NCBI RefSeq assembly: GCF_002093745.1
Contig: NZ_MTSB01000009.1
Span: forward strand, 166,329 to 230,328
Origin: Pseudomonas graminis
GTDB taxonomy: Bacteria > Pseudomonadota > Gammaproteobacteria > Pseudomonadales > Pseudomonadaceae
DNA length: 64,000 bases
Reading direction: 5' to 3'
The translations under genes were made by a program, and so were the position numbers. Under the pieces are notes generated by a model. That model was not told the origin of the DNA. It was given only the letters and a program-made list of their open reading frames with translations, and searched no databases. Shown here one piece after another: positions 1 through 7,933 of this stretch (its first letter is position 1; each line of letters begins with the position of its first letter).

Positions 1-291
1 TCGGAACTGGAAGACCGTTATACCGACCTGCGCTTCAGCCCTTACGGCACGGCGTTTCTCACCGACGCGATCATTGTTCAGCGCTACATCGAGGTAGACA
101 GCCGCCTGCTACGCATCATGGCCGTCGTGAAGATCAGGGCCAGCGCGCACTCCAACGAGCTTCGCCAGTACGTCATCGATGAAGACGGCATACACCTTGG
201 TGAACGGCTGTCGAATCAGGAAGGCCTGCTGGGTGGCCGTCCTACCAGACAGCATTCAGGAGCGGCACTGACCGGGGATACAAATGATTGA
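1..291 (+). CDS. KaiC-like RecA-family ATPase, C-terminal part only
   Basis: The frame is open from the first base and stops at 289-291, giving the last 96 residues of a protein whose start lies outside the window. The segment contains YGTAFLTDAIIVQRYIEV and a later VVKIRASAH stretch. These resemble the final RecA-like strand region of KaiC/RAD55-type ATPases, where the KIR motif lies near the ATP-binding interface. The stop is only 9 nt before the GTG of a soluble histidine kinase in the same frame, so the two are very likely cotranscribed. KaiC-like proteins paired with histidine kinases are common in pseudomonads and are not taken to be a full circadian clock. The catalytic Walker motifs are not visible here, so the family call rests on the C-terminus alone. 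Confidence 0.7.
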   Translation, partial: SELEDRYTDLRFSPYGTAFLTDAIIVQRYIEVDSRLLRIMAVVKIRASAHSNELRQYVIDEDGIHLGERLSNQEGLLGGRPTRQHSGAALTGDTND

Positions 292-300
292 GTCAGACTT

Positions 301-1323
301 GTGAGCGACGCCGATGGCAAGAACGAACGCGAGATAGCCAGTGCTGCTCACGAACTCTTCCTGCTTGGCCAGAAAACCGTCGAAGCGCGTGCCGTGCTGG
401 CTGCACTGCAAAACCAGTTGAGCGATGCCAGCGATCGGCTGGTGGATACCCGGCAGGTCGAGCACGTGATCGAGGCCAATCAGCAATTGGTGATGGCGGT
501 GCTACTGGCGCAATCAAACGCGGCAGGCTCTCCTTGTCTGAAGGAGCAGCGCCTGTATGACGAGCTTCGCGAAGCCAATGCGCAACTGGTCATGGCCGCG
601 CTGAGCGCCCAAGACCTTCAGGCCAATGCAGAGCAGGCGCTGATTAAACAGAAAAGCGTACTGGCGATGGTCGCCCATGAATTGCGCAACCCCTTGACGC
701 CCATCAGCATGATCGCCGAGCGAATGGTCCGGCTGCCCAGCGAAGAGCTGCCGCGGATGCGTGAGCTGATCGAGCATCAGGTTCGACACATATCCCAACT
801 GGTCGACGACCTTCTCGACGTCTCCCGCGCCAGCACCGGCAAATTACGAATTGATTGCCATGTTCTCGACATGACGCCGGTTCTGAAAGAAGCCATCGAG
901 GTGTGCGGCCCGGTTATCACGGCGAAAAAACAGCACTTCGAGACCCATCTGATTGACGGCCCGCTGATGCTGAATGGAGACCCGGTGCGCCTCGCACAGA
1001 TTCTTCATAATCTGTTGGCAAATGCAGCCAAATACACACCGGTCAACGGCACGATCAAACTGTCTGCCAGCGTTGAGGCGGGCCTGTTGAACCTCAGCAT
1101 CTCCGACAACGGCATCGGTATTTCACCCACTGTGCTGCCCTACATTTTCAACCCTTATGTTCAGGACGAACACGCCATAGGCTTTAATGGCACCGGCCTG
1201 GGCATCGGCTTGACCGTGGTTCGCGAACTGGTCGAAGCACACGGCGGCAAAGTTATCGCCATCAGTGCAGGCAACGGGATGGGCAGCGAGTTTCTGGTGA
1301 CGTTGCCACTGTTGCAGGATTGA
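301..1323 (+). CDS. soluble sensor histidine kinase, partner of the KaiC-like protein
   Basis: 340 aa starting at GTG; an in-frame stop at 289-291 rules out a longer form. There is no signal peptide, membrane segment or PAS domain. The first ~115 residues are Ala/Glu/Gln-rich and look like coiled coil. The dimerisation/phosphoacceptor box is AHELRNPLTP with His126. The ATPase domain follows, with NLLANAAKYTP (N box), DNGIGIS (G1) and GTGLGIGLTVV (G2), so the catalytic machinery looks complete. A cytoplasmic kinase with no sensor domain, placed directly behind a KaiC-like ATPase, suggests that its input is binding to that protein. No response regulator is adjacent, so the output is unknown. 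Confidence 0.85.
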   Translation: MSDADGKNEREIASAAHELFLLGQKTVEARAVLAALQNQLSDASDRLVDTRQVEHVIEANQQLVMAVLLAQSNAAGSPCLKEQRLYDELREANAQLVMAALSAQDLQANAEQALIKQKSVLAMVAHELRNPLTPISMIAERMVRLPSEELPRMRELIEHQVRHISQLVDDLLDVSRASTGKLRIDCHVLDMTPVLKEAIEVCGPVITAKKQHFETHLIDGPLMLNGDPVRLAQILHNLLANAAKYTPVNGTIKLSASVEAGLLNLSISDNGIGISPTVLPYIFNPYVQDEHAIGFNGTGLGIGLTVVRELVEAHGGKVIAISAGNGMGSEFLVTLPLLQD

Positions 1324-1378
1324 CGGGCGTTACTGATTGCAGGAACGCATTTCACTGCTCGACAAAGGAGTTGTCTTC

Positions 1379-1864
1379 ATGACTGCACCGACACTTCACT
1401 TGATGTGCGGCAAGATTGCCTCAGGCAAATCGACGCTCGCCAAAACACTTGCCACTGAATATTCAGCCATCCTGCTGAGCGAAGATTATTGGCTCTCAAG
1501 GCTTTACCCTGACGACATCACGTCAGTGGCCGACTACGTCCGGTTTGCACACCGGATTCGCGATGTCGTTGGCCCTTTGGTTGTCAGCCTTCTGCAATCA
1601 GGCGTTACGGTGGTTCTGGATTTTCCTGCCAATACGCATGCAGACCGCCAGTGGCTCCGCACGCTGGCGGAGGAATCGGGGACGGCGCATTGCCTGCACT
1701 TTCTTGACGTAGAAGACGACATCTGCCTGGCCAGACTGCACGCCCGCAACCACAACGCCGAGCATGACTTTTCAGCCACCGACGCCGAATTCAGGCTGAT
1801 CACAGGTTATTTCCGGTCTCCGGACGCAGCGGAAGGCCTGAATATTCTGGTCCACAATGCGTAA
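1379..1864 (+). CDS. P-loop kinase-like AAA protein
   Basis: 161 aa. I use the ATG at 1379 because AAAGGAG lies about 8 nt upstream; the same frame opens 42 nt earlier without a good ribosome site. Residues 11-19 are GKIASGKST, a clear Walker A. A SEDYW segment sits where small-molecule kinases and zeta-like kinases carry a catalytic or substrate-binding acid. DFPANTHADRQW and the Arg-rich region near residue 120 fit the lid of shikimate/gluconate kinase-fold proteins. Bacterial members of this ATP-binding family are usually uncharacterised and are sometimes labelled zeta toxin-like. There is no antitoxin-like neighbour, so I favour a small-molecule phosphotransferase of unknown substrate. 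Confidence 0.75.
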   Translation: MTAPTLHLMCGKIASGKSTLAKTLATEYSAILLSEDYWLSRLYPDDITSVADYVRFAHRIRDVVGPLVVSLLQSGVTVVLDFPANTHADRQWLRTLAEESGTAHCLHFLDVEDDICLARLHARNHNAEHDFSATDAEFRLITGYFRSPDAAEGLNILVHNA

Positions 1865-1988
1865 GAGTGAGTGTGGGAAGGAACATCGCCGGATGCCCAC
1901 ACATGCAGGGCTGTCAGAGCCAGCCAGGTCAGATAATCGGATATTCGAACTGATATCATCCCGGAACCTGCACGCCGAGTAGACGACC

Positions 1989-2150
1989 ATGAATCGCCGC
2001 AAAAAAATACAACAGCTGTTAAAAGCTCATGCCAAGAAGGCCAGCGCCAAACTGGCACCGCAGAGCAAGCCCAGGTACATCAGCAAAGCAGACCGCCTCA
2101 AGCTGGCGGATGAACCCGGTCAGGATTCGATTATTGCTGCCGAGAAGTGA
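1989..2150 (+). CDS. DUF2986 family small basic protein
   Basis: A 53-aa ORF begins with MNRRKKIQQLLKAHAKKA and continues with a KPRYISKADR motif and an acidic tail. This matches the DUF2986 pattern: a Lys/Arg-rich helix, then (K/R)P-(K/R)-YISKADR. The family is found in gamma-proteobacteria and has no assigned function. The protein has no membrane segment and is cytoplasmic by composition. It stands alone between the P-loop protein and a convergent GST gene. The ribosome site is weak, but the motif match makes the call firm. Confidence 0.75.
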   Translation: MNRRKKIQQLLKAHAKKASAKLAPQSKPRYISKADRLKLADEPGQDSIIAAEK

Positions 2151-2300
2151 TCGCAGCGGTTCGGCGTCATGAACGGTCACGTTCCTGGCGCACCTGCCTG
2201 ACACGTGTTTTCTCTTTAAGTAACTGAATAACCGGGGCAGGCACTGTTGACGCCTCAACAGGCCCGCCTCAGAAGCCTTCTTCAGGGCCGGCTCGCCAGC

Positions 2301-2927
2301 TTACTTGGCAAACGCATATTCACCGCCCTGCTCGAGTGCCTTGCGGTAGGCGGGTCTGTCCTGCAGGCGTTTTACCCATGCAACCACATGCGGGTAGGGC
2401 TGCAGCATCCCCTGAGCGTTGGCGAATTCGCCAATGAAGCTCATCTGGACATCCGCACCACTCAACGCGTCGCCCAACAGGTACGGTGTCAGCCCCAACG
2501 ATTTGTTCAGGTAACCCAGGTAATTGGCCAGCTCCGACTGGATACGAGGGTGAAGCGGCGCACCGGCATCCCCCAGACGTCCCACGTACAGGTTGAGCAT
2601 CAGCGGCAGGATGGCCGAGCCTTCGGCGAAGTGCAGCCATTGCACGTACTCGTCGTACGTGGCGCTGGTCGGCTCCGGTTGCAGGCGTCCGCCGCCATGA
2701 CGGCGAATCAGGTAATCGACGATGGCACCGGACTCGATCACTACATGGGGGCCGTCTTCGATCACCGGCGATTTGCCCAGCGGATGGATGGCCTTGAGTT
2801 CAGGGGGCGCGAGGTTGGTTTTCGGGTCGCGCTCGTAGCGCTTGATCTCGTAGGGCAGACCAAGCTCCTCAAGAAGCCAGAGAATACGTTGCGAACGTGA
2901 GTTGTTGAGGTGATGAACAATGATCAT
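2301..2927 (-). CDS. glutathione S-transferase family protein
   Basis: 208 aa. The N-terminal thioredoxin-fold half begins MIIVHHLNNSRSQRILWLLEEL, with the NSRSQR region supplying the probable catalytic Ser. It continues to the HPLGKSPVIEDG segment with the conserved cis-Pro and to ESGAIVDYL, the glutathione gamma-Glu binding SNAIL-type motif. The C-terminal half is all-helical, with LSGADVQMSF acting as the N-capping box of helix 6. Length and layout are standard for bacterial GSTs. It is probably a cytoplasmic detoxification enzyme. The substrate cannot be predicted and no operon partner is seen. Confidence 0.88.
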   Translation of the reverse strand: MIIVHHLNNSRSQRILWLLEELGLPYEIKRYERDPKTNLAPPELKAIHPLGKSPVIEDGPHVVIESGAIVDYLIRRHGGGRLQPEPTSATYDEYVQWLHFAEGSAILPLMLNLYVGRLGDAGAPLHPRIQSELANYLGYLNKSLGLTPYLLGDALSGADVQMSFIGEFANAQGMLQPYPHVVAWVKRLQDRPAYRKALEQGGEYAFAK

Positions 2928-3069
2928 GTCGGGGCTCCGCTGGATGAGAGTAGGTGTCTAGAAAAGACTACTGCACCGTCAGGGAGTGCCCTGAAATGAA
3001 GTTGGATGCTGGCAGAGGCCATCTGGCGCAGACCGTTGGAGACCTTTTGCCCTTCACCGATGGATAACT

Positions 3070-3486
3070 TCAGACGCTTCTGTCACCGGGGGCTGGCGCT
3101 GACTCTCCACGAAGTTCGCGCTCCACTGCGGCCTTGTCAATGATCGACCAGACGTCGCTGATCCTGCCGTCGCAAAACGTGTACAACACATTTTCTGAAA
3201 AGGTGATGCGCCGCCCGTCTGCCTCAAGCCCCAGAAAGCGGCCTTGTGGCGAGCAGTTGAACACCAGCCGGGCAGCCACGTGCGAGGCATCAACGACCAG
3301 CAGGTCAATGACAAAACGCAGGTCGGGAATGAGGCTGACATCGGCTTCCAGCATCTTCCGGTAGCCGCACACACTGATCTTTTCACCGTTGTAACGCACA
3401 TCGTCGTCAACGAAGTGGCCCAGGTCATGCCAGCGACGGTCGTTCAGGCATGCGATATAAGCGCGATAGTGCTCGTCCAGATTCAT
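3070..3486 (-). CDS. SnoaL-like / ester cyclase-type protein
   Basis: I start at the ATG at 3486 (MNLDEHYRAYIACLN), preceded by AAGGG about 12 nt upstream. The frame opens 57 nt earlier, but that extension looks non-coding. The resulting 138-aa protein has the alpha+beta cone layout of the NTF2/SnoaL superfamily: helical N-terminus with a WHDLGHFVDDDVRYNG turn, a central GYRKMLEADVSLIPDLRFVIDLLV segment, and C-terminal strands ending in VWSIIDKAAVERELR. Members often bind small hydrophobic ligands or act as cyclases. There is no biosynthetic context here, so no substrate is proposed. Confidence 0.7.
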   Translation of the reverse strand: MNLDEHYRAYIACLNDRRWHDLGHFVDDDVRYNGEKISVCGYRKMLEADVSLIPDLRFVIDLLVVDASHVAARLVFNCSPQGRFLGLEADGRRITFSENVLYTFCDGRISDVWSIIDKAAVERELRGESAPAPGDRSV

Positions 3487-3686
3487 TATTTTCTGACCCT
3501 TTGCGAAATGTTCAAGGCATGCCGGTGCGGCATATGACGTCAAACCGTTGGACAGCGCGCAGCGCTGAACTCATCACGATTCTTTATCCAACCGTGTTTG
3601 CAGGGAACTAGCACGGCAGACATCGCCCTAAGCCTGACATCTATGTACTGGCGCGACGCTGGTTTCAAGCGAAGGACTTCAGATTC

Positions 3687-5111
3687 ATGTCTTCAGGTAG
3701 CACTTCATCATCAGCGGCTGATCTACAAGGTCGGCAAAACATCTCACCCAACAGGCTCATTTTCATCTCCGTGCTGGTGGCAACCATGGGCGCGCTCGCG
3801 TTCGGTTACGACACCGGCATCATTGCGGGTGCCCTGCCCTTCATGACGCTGCCTGTCGATCAGGGCGGGCTGGGTCTGGATGCCTACAGCGAAGGGATGG
3901 TCACCGCTTCGCTGATCGTCGGCGCGGCATTTGGCTCACTTGCCAGCGGCTACATCTCGGACCGTTTCGGGCGACGTCTGACGCTGCGTCTGCTGTCGGT
4001 GCTGTTCATCGCCGGTGCGCTGGGCACCGCCATCGCGCCCTCCATCCCGTTCATGGTCGCTGCGCGCTTCCTGCTGGGTATCGCAGTGGGCGGCGGCTCG
4101 GCAACGGTGCCGGTGTTCATCGCCGAAATCGCCGGGCCATCGCGTCGTGCGCGGCTGGTCAGCCGCAACGAACTGATGATCGTCAGCGGCCAGTTGCTCG
4201 CCTACGTGCTCAGCGCGGTCATGGCGGCGTTGCTGCACACACCGGGTATCTGGCGCTACATGCTGGCCATTGCGATGGTGCCGGGCGTGCTGCTACTGGT
4301 CGGCACATTCTTCGTACCGCCTTCGCCACGCTGGCTGGCGTCCAAGGGACGTTTTGACGAAGCGCAGGAAGTGCTGGGGCAGTTGCGCACCAACAAGGAA
4401 GACGCGCAGCGCGAAGTGGACGAGATGAAAGCTCAGGACGAACAGGCTCGCAACCGTCCAAAAGCAAGAGAACTGCTGCGCCAGCGTTGGGTCATCAAGT
4501 TGTTGCTGATCGGCATAGGCCTGGGCTTCACCGCGCAGTTAACGGGTGTGAACGCGTTCATGTATTACACCCCGATCATCCTCAAGAACACCGGGATGGG
4601 CACCAACGCCGCACTGACCGCCACCATCGGCAACGGCGTGGTCTCGGTCATTGCGACCTTGTTGGGGATCTGGGCCATTGGCCGTTACGGGCGTCGGCAC
4701 TTGTTGATGACCGGCCTGGTGATCGTGATCCTGATGCAGGCAGCGCTGGGTTGCGTGTTGCAATTCATGCCGCAGAACCTGACTCAGAGCTACACGGCCC
4801 TCGCTTGCATTCTGGTGTTTCTGCTGTTCATGCAGATGTGCATTTCCCCGGTGTACTGGCTGCTGATGTCAGAGCTGTTCCCGATGCAGGTGCGTGGATT
4901 GCTGACGGGCACAGCGGTATCGATGCAGTGGCTGTTCAACGCATCGGTGGCGTTTACCTTCCCGATTGCAGTCGATACTATCGGCAACCCGACGTTCTTT
5001 ATCTTCGCGGCCATCAACGTCGGCTCGCTGATCTTCGTGTTCCTGTGCCTTCCGGAAACCAAAGGGAAGTCGCTTGAACAGATCGAGAAACACTTGAAGA
5101 AAGAGCTTTGA
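3687..5111 (+). CDS. MFS sugar porter family transporter
   Basis: 474 aa with about twelve hydrophobic segments. Sugar-porter signatures are present: GYDTGIIAGALPFM in TM1, SGYISDRFGRRLTLR in the TM2-TM3 loop, RFLLGIAVGGGSATVPVFIAEIAGPSRRA before TM5, PPSPRWLASKGR in the central loop, QLTGVNAFMYYTPII in TM7 and LPETKGKSLEQIE near the end. The protein is an inner-membrane proton-coupled importer of the XylE/GalP/inositol type. The sugar is not determined. It is followed 28 nt later by a VOC-family gene on the same strand, so the two may share a transcript. Confidence 0.9.
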   Translation: MSSGSTSSSAADLQGRQNISPNRLIFISVLVATMGALAFGYDTGIIAGALPFMTLPVDQGGLGLDAYSEGMVTASLIVGAAFGSLASGYISDRFGRRLTLRLLSVLFIAGALGTAIAPSIPFMVAARFLLGIAVGGGSATVPVFIAEIAGPSRRARLVSRNELMIVSGQLLAYVLSAVMAALLHTPGIWRYMLAIAMVPGVLLLVGTFFVPPSPRWLASKGRFDEAQEVLGQLRTNKEDAQREVDEMKAQDEQARNRPKARELLRQRWVIKLLLIGIGLGFTAQLTGVNAFMYYTPIILKNTGMGTNAALTATIGNGVVSVIATLLGIWAIGRYGRRHLLMTGLVIVILMQAALGCVLQFMPQNLTQSYTALACILVFLLFMQMCISPVYWLLMSELFPMQVRGLLTGTAVSMQWLFNASVAFTFPIAVDTIGNPTFFIFAAINVGSLIFVFLCLPETKGKSLEQIEKHLKKEL

Positions 5112-5139
5112 CCAGCACTGACCCACTAAAGGAATAGAC

Positions 5140-5520
5140 ATGTCTGTAACCGAGCAAGCCGGTGTCACGTTCAACAGTGCCATCCCGATCCTGCGGATGT
5201 TCGATGAGCGCAAAGCGCGTGAGTTCTACCTCGACTTTCTCGGTTTCAGTGTCGAATTCGAACATCGTTTCGAGGCCGACCTGCCGCTGTACCTGAGCAT
5301 CAGCCGCAACGGGCTGCATTTGCATCTTTCCGAACATCACGGCGATGCCTGCCCGGGTGCGGCGGTGTTCGTACCGACCCAAAACATCGAACAGCTGCGC
5401 GATGAGCTGATTGGCAAGCAGTACGGGTATGCGCGCCCGGACATTGTTCAGCAGGGCTGGGGCAAGGTGCTGGAAGTCTGTGATCCTTTCGGCAACCGGA
5501 TCAGGTTTTGCGAGGGCTGA
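5140..5520 (+). CDS. VOC superfamily protein, bleomycin-resistance/glyoxalase type
   Basis: 126 aa, with the paired beta-alpha-beta-beta-beta layout of the vicinal oxygen chelate superfamily. PILRMFDERKAREFYLDFLGF opens module one, HLHLSEHHGDA follows in its beta sheet, and DPFGNRIRFCEG closes module two. Length is typical of bleomycin-resistance-like and GloA-like proteins. It lies 28 nt behind the MFS gene and its start has an AAAGGA ribosome site. Members bind metals or sequester hydrophobic drugs; resistance is not demonstrated by sequence. A GC-rich hairpin 8 nt downstream probably ends the transcript. Confidence 0.82.
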   Translation: MSVTEQAGVTFNSAIPILRMFDERKAREFYLDFLGFSVEFEHRFEADLPLYLSISRNGLHLHLSEHHGDACPGAAVFVPTQNIEQLRDELIGKQYGYARPDIVQQGWGKVLEVCDPFGNRIRFCEG

Positions 5521-5527
5521 GATAACG

Positions 5528-5559
5528 TCTGGCGCGACCATCAACCTGATCGCGCCAGA
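5528..5559 (+). terminator. GC-rich hairpin after the VOC gene
   Basis: A perfect 10-bp inverted repeat (TCTGGCGCGA at 5528-5537 with its complement at 5550-5559) encloses a 12-nt loop just after the stop of the VOC gene. The downstream run is only weakly U-rich (ATATTG), so termination may be partial or may serve both this gene and the convergent zinc-ribbon gene. Confidence 0.5.
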
Positions 5560-5594
5560 ATATTGCTCTACGACGCTTAATCAACGGCACCGAA

Positions 5595-5828
5595 TCAACG
5601 CAGGATGAACACCGCCGCTATTGCCACCACGGCCACCACGCCAAACACCATGCGTGCTATCCAGGGCGCGGTCAGCCAGACACCGGTCGCACCGGCTATC
5701 TGACCGACGTTTTTCTCTGTCAGCCGGAAACGAGATTCGGGCTCACGGAACGGGTTGCCACAATGAGGGCAGGCATAAGCCTTGTCGGAAATACGGGCAG
5801 AGCATTCGGGACAATCGATCATACTCAT
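5595..5828 (-). CDS. zinc-ribbon membrane-anchored small protein
   Basis: 77 aa. The N-terminus MIDCPECSARISDKAYACPHCGNP carries two CPxC pairs, a zinc-ribbon of the kind found in many small envelope or regulatory proteins. A polar linker follows, then a hydrophobic C-terminal segment (GVVAVVAIAAVFIL) that should cross the inner membrane once. The start at 5828 has GAGG about 8 nt upstream; a second ATG lies two codons inside. Function is unknown. The gene is divergent from the allophanate-hydrolase operon and shares its control region. Confidence 0.75.
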   Translation of the reverse strand: MSMIDCPECSARISDKAYACPHCGNPFREPESRFRLTEKNVGQIAGATGVWLTAPWIARMVFGVVAVVAIAAVFILR

Positions 5829-6057
5829 TGCACAACCTCAACGTTGGCTGAACCGGGTATCAAAAAGACTGCATATTTCGCATTTTGTTCTGAGCCTGCT
5901 GAAAAAGCAGGTGAAACAGACTCACCCCTGCGCCGGTTAAACCTGTGACCCATCGTTGGGCAGCGTGATGCTTTCAGGCGCAACGATGACGCATAAAAGT
6001 GCCAAGCACAGTTGCCCAAGCGCTCTTCACCCCTCTTGAATCAACGTTTAGCCAACC

Positions 6058-6074
6058 TTGGCCCATTACGTGCA
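6058..6074 (+). promoter_or_regulatory. candidate sigma54 (RpoN) -24/-12 promoter
   Basis: TTGGC at 6058-6062 and TGCA at 6071-6074 place the invariant GG (6060-6061) and GC (6072-6073) exactly 10 nt apart, as in the sigma54 consensus TGGCAC-N5-TTGC. The predicted start is near 6085, only ~17 nt before the ATG at 6102. The downstream operon handles nitrogen compounds, which fits RpoN/NtrC control. The match is partial in the middle of the -24 box. Confidence 0.5.
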
Positions 6075-6090
6075 AATGTGTTTTTCATCT

Positions 6091-6098
6091 TGTATACA
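6091..6098. promoter_or_regulatory. TGTATACA palindrome, candidate GntR-family operator
   Basis: The perfect 8-bp palindrome TGTATACA (within TTGTATACAT) lies just upstream of the first gene and just downstream of the predicted sigma54 start. Several FCD-type GntR regulators bind sites with a TGTATACA core, and this operon ends in an FCD-type GntR gene. The position would let it block transcription. The link is inference. Confidence 0.45.
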
Positions 6099-6101
6099 TG
6101 A

Positions 6102-7919
6102 ATGAACACCACCATGATCGCACTCGATATTTCTGAGCTTCAGTCAGCGTTACGCTCGGGCACAACGACCTTGGCAACGCTTGTGCAAACCCTGACGGCG
6201 CACATTGATGCAGATGATCGCCCGGAAGTCTGGATTTATCGTGTGCCTGCTGCGGACCTTTTTGACAGGGCGGCAGCGCTGGAACGTATGGCCGATGCAT
6301 TGGGCGACGCGGTTTACGAACGGCTCCCGCTGTTCGGCGTGCCGTTTGCGGTCAAGGACAATTTCGACGTGGCAGGGCTGCCAACCACGGCGGCATGCCC
6401 GGCCTTCGCCTATGTCGCCAAGGAAAGCGCTCATGTTGTAGAGCGGTTGCTCGACAGCGGCGCGATTCTGATCGGCAAGACCAACCTCGATCAGTTCGCG
6501 ACAGGCCTGGTAGGCGTTCGCTCGCCTTACGGTGCGGTGCGCAACGCTCATGATCCGGCCTATGTGAGCGGCGGTTCCAGCTCGGGGTCGGCGGTGGCGG
6601 TGGCGCGCGGCTACGTCAGTTTTGCACTGGGCACCGACACCGCAGGGTCGGGGCGAGTGCCCGCAGGCTTCAATGGCATCGTCGGGCTCAAGCCCAGCCT
6701 GGGCCTGTTCAGCAGTCGCGGTGTCGTGCCCGCCTGCCGCACGCTGGACTGCCCGTCGATCTTTGCCACGGACGTGATGCAAGCCTGGCAGGTGGCGCAG
6801 GTCATTGCCGTCTGCGATCCGCTGGATCCGGGCAGCGTGGCCGTGCAAGCCTTGCCGGTGCAGCGCCGGACCAGGCGTGTGGCGGTTGCCCGGCAGTGTG
6901 AGTTTTTTGGCGATACTCAGGCGCAGGCGGCGTATTCAAAAGCGCTGGCAGCCCTGCATGACGACCCGTTGCTGACCATCAAAGAGATCGACTTTGACGT
7001 TTTCGCCGAAGCGGCGGCCCTGCTTTATCAAGGCCCGTGGGTGGCTGAACGCCGGGCAGCGGTCGGCAGGTTCTTTACCCAGAACGCCGCTGATGTCCAC
7101 CCGGTGGTACGCGGCATCCTGCAAAGCGCTGCGTCCTTCGATGCCGTCGACACATTCAACGCCCGCTATCGTCTGGCCGACCTGACGCGGGCCGCCGAGC
7201 AGTTACTGGCCGATGTCGACGCACTGGTGGTGCCGACCGCACCGTGCATGCCGACCATCGACGCGGTGCTGAAAAACCCGGTCGAACTCAATTCACACCT
7301 CGGCTACTACACCAACTTCGTCAACCTGATGAACATGTGCGCCATCGCCATGCCGGCAACCGCGCGCGCTGACGGCTTGCCTGCGGGCATCACCTTGATC
7401 GGGCCAGCGGGTGCCGATCAGCGTCTGGCAGAAATCGCCGCAGGCTGGCAATCACGGTTTGGCAAGGCAGACCAGAGTGAAGCCATCGCGATGGCGCCCC
7501 TGCCCTACAACAGCCCGACGGTTCAGGTGGCCGTGGTCGGCGCGCACCTGGTCGGTCAGCCGCTCAACTGGCAACTGCTCGAAGGCAGTGCCCGCCTGCT
7601 GCGCACCACCACAACCAGCGCGGATTACCGCCTGTATGCACTGGCCGGCACCTCTCCGCCAAAACCGGGCCTGGTGCGAGTCGCAGCCGAAGGCGCGAGC
7701 ATCGAGGTCGAGGTCTGGGAAATGCCGATGAGCCAGTTCGGGGCCTTTGTCGCCGCGATTCCTGCGCCGCTGGGCATCGGTTCCCTGCAACTGGCTGACG
7801 GGGCGTGGGTCAAGGGCTTCATCTGCGAACCGGGCGGCCTTGAAGGCGCGCTGGATATCACGAATTTCAAAGGCTGGCGTGCCTACCGCGCCGCGCAAAC
7901 ATCTTCCACCGCTCATTGA
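6102..7919 (+). CDS. atzF: allophanate hydrolase (AtzF-type), two-domain
   Basis: 605 aa. Hydrolyses allophanate (urea-1-carboxylate) to ammonia and CO2, the last step of biuret and cyanuric acid breakdown. Residues 1-455 form an amidase-signature domain with Lys85 (VKDNFD), Ser159 in GGSSSGS and Ser183 in DTAGSGR. These sit at a constant offset of 6 from the Lys91/Ser165/Ser189 triad I recall for Pseudomonas sp. ADP AtzF. Residues ~470-600 are the allophanate-hydrolase C-terminal domain (GAHLVGQPLNWQLLE to the GFICEPGGL region), so the enzyme is full length and not fused to urea carboxylase. Neither the ATG at 6102 nor the one at 6114 has a clear ribosome site. It leads the operon that includes biuret hydrolase. 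Confidence 0.92.
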   Translation: MNTTMIALDISELQSALRSGTTTLATLVQTLTAHIDADDRPEVWIYRVPAADLFDRAAALERMADALGDAVYERLPLFGVPFAVKDNFDVAGLPTTAACPAFAYVAKESAHVVERLLDSGAILIGKTNLDQFATGLVGVRSPYGAVRNAHDPAYVSGGSSSGSAVAVARGYVSFALGTDTAGSGRVPAGFNGIVGLKPSLGLFSSRGVVPACRTLDCPSIFATDVMQAWQVAQVIAVCDPLDPGSVAVQALPVQRRTRRVAVARQCEFFGDTQAQAAYSKALAALHDDPLLTIKEIDFDVFAEAAALLYQGPWVAERRAAVGRFFTQNAADVHPVVRGILQSAASFDAVDTFNARYRLADLTRAAEQLLADVDALVVPTAPCMPTIDAVLKNPVELNSHLGYYTNFVNLMNMCAIAMPATARADGLPAGITLIGPAGADQRLAEIAAGWQSRFGKADQSEAIAMAPLPYNSPTVQVAVVGAHLVGQPLNWQLLEGSARLLRTTTTSADYRLYALAGTSPPKPGLVRVAAEGASIEVEVWEMPMSQFGAFVAAIPAPLGIGSLQLADGAWVKGFICEPGGLEGALDITNFKGWRAYRAAQTSSTAH

Positions 7920-7933
7920 TCAGGGGTAGCACC

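Larger units (their letters stand above)
5829..6101. promoter_or_regulatory. intergenic control region before the nitrogen operon
   Basis: This gap between the divergent zinc-ribbon gene and atzF holds a small hairpin (CCTGCT 5895-5900, AGCAGG 5906-5911). It also holds an 8-bp perfect inverted repeat with a 22-nt spacer (CATCGTTG 5951-5958, CAACGATG 5981-5988), a sigma54-like promoter (6058-6074) and a palindrome TGTATACA (6091-6098). No additional gene is seen. The arrangement of an upstream paired site, a -24/-12 promoter and a downstream palindrome is what an activator-dependent, repressor-gated promoter would look like. Confidence 0.55.

Noticed and set aside
1379..1864. Zeta-type toxin gene
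   Set aside because: The Walker A is clear but there is no small partner gene; a small-molecule kinase is the simpler reading.
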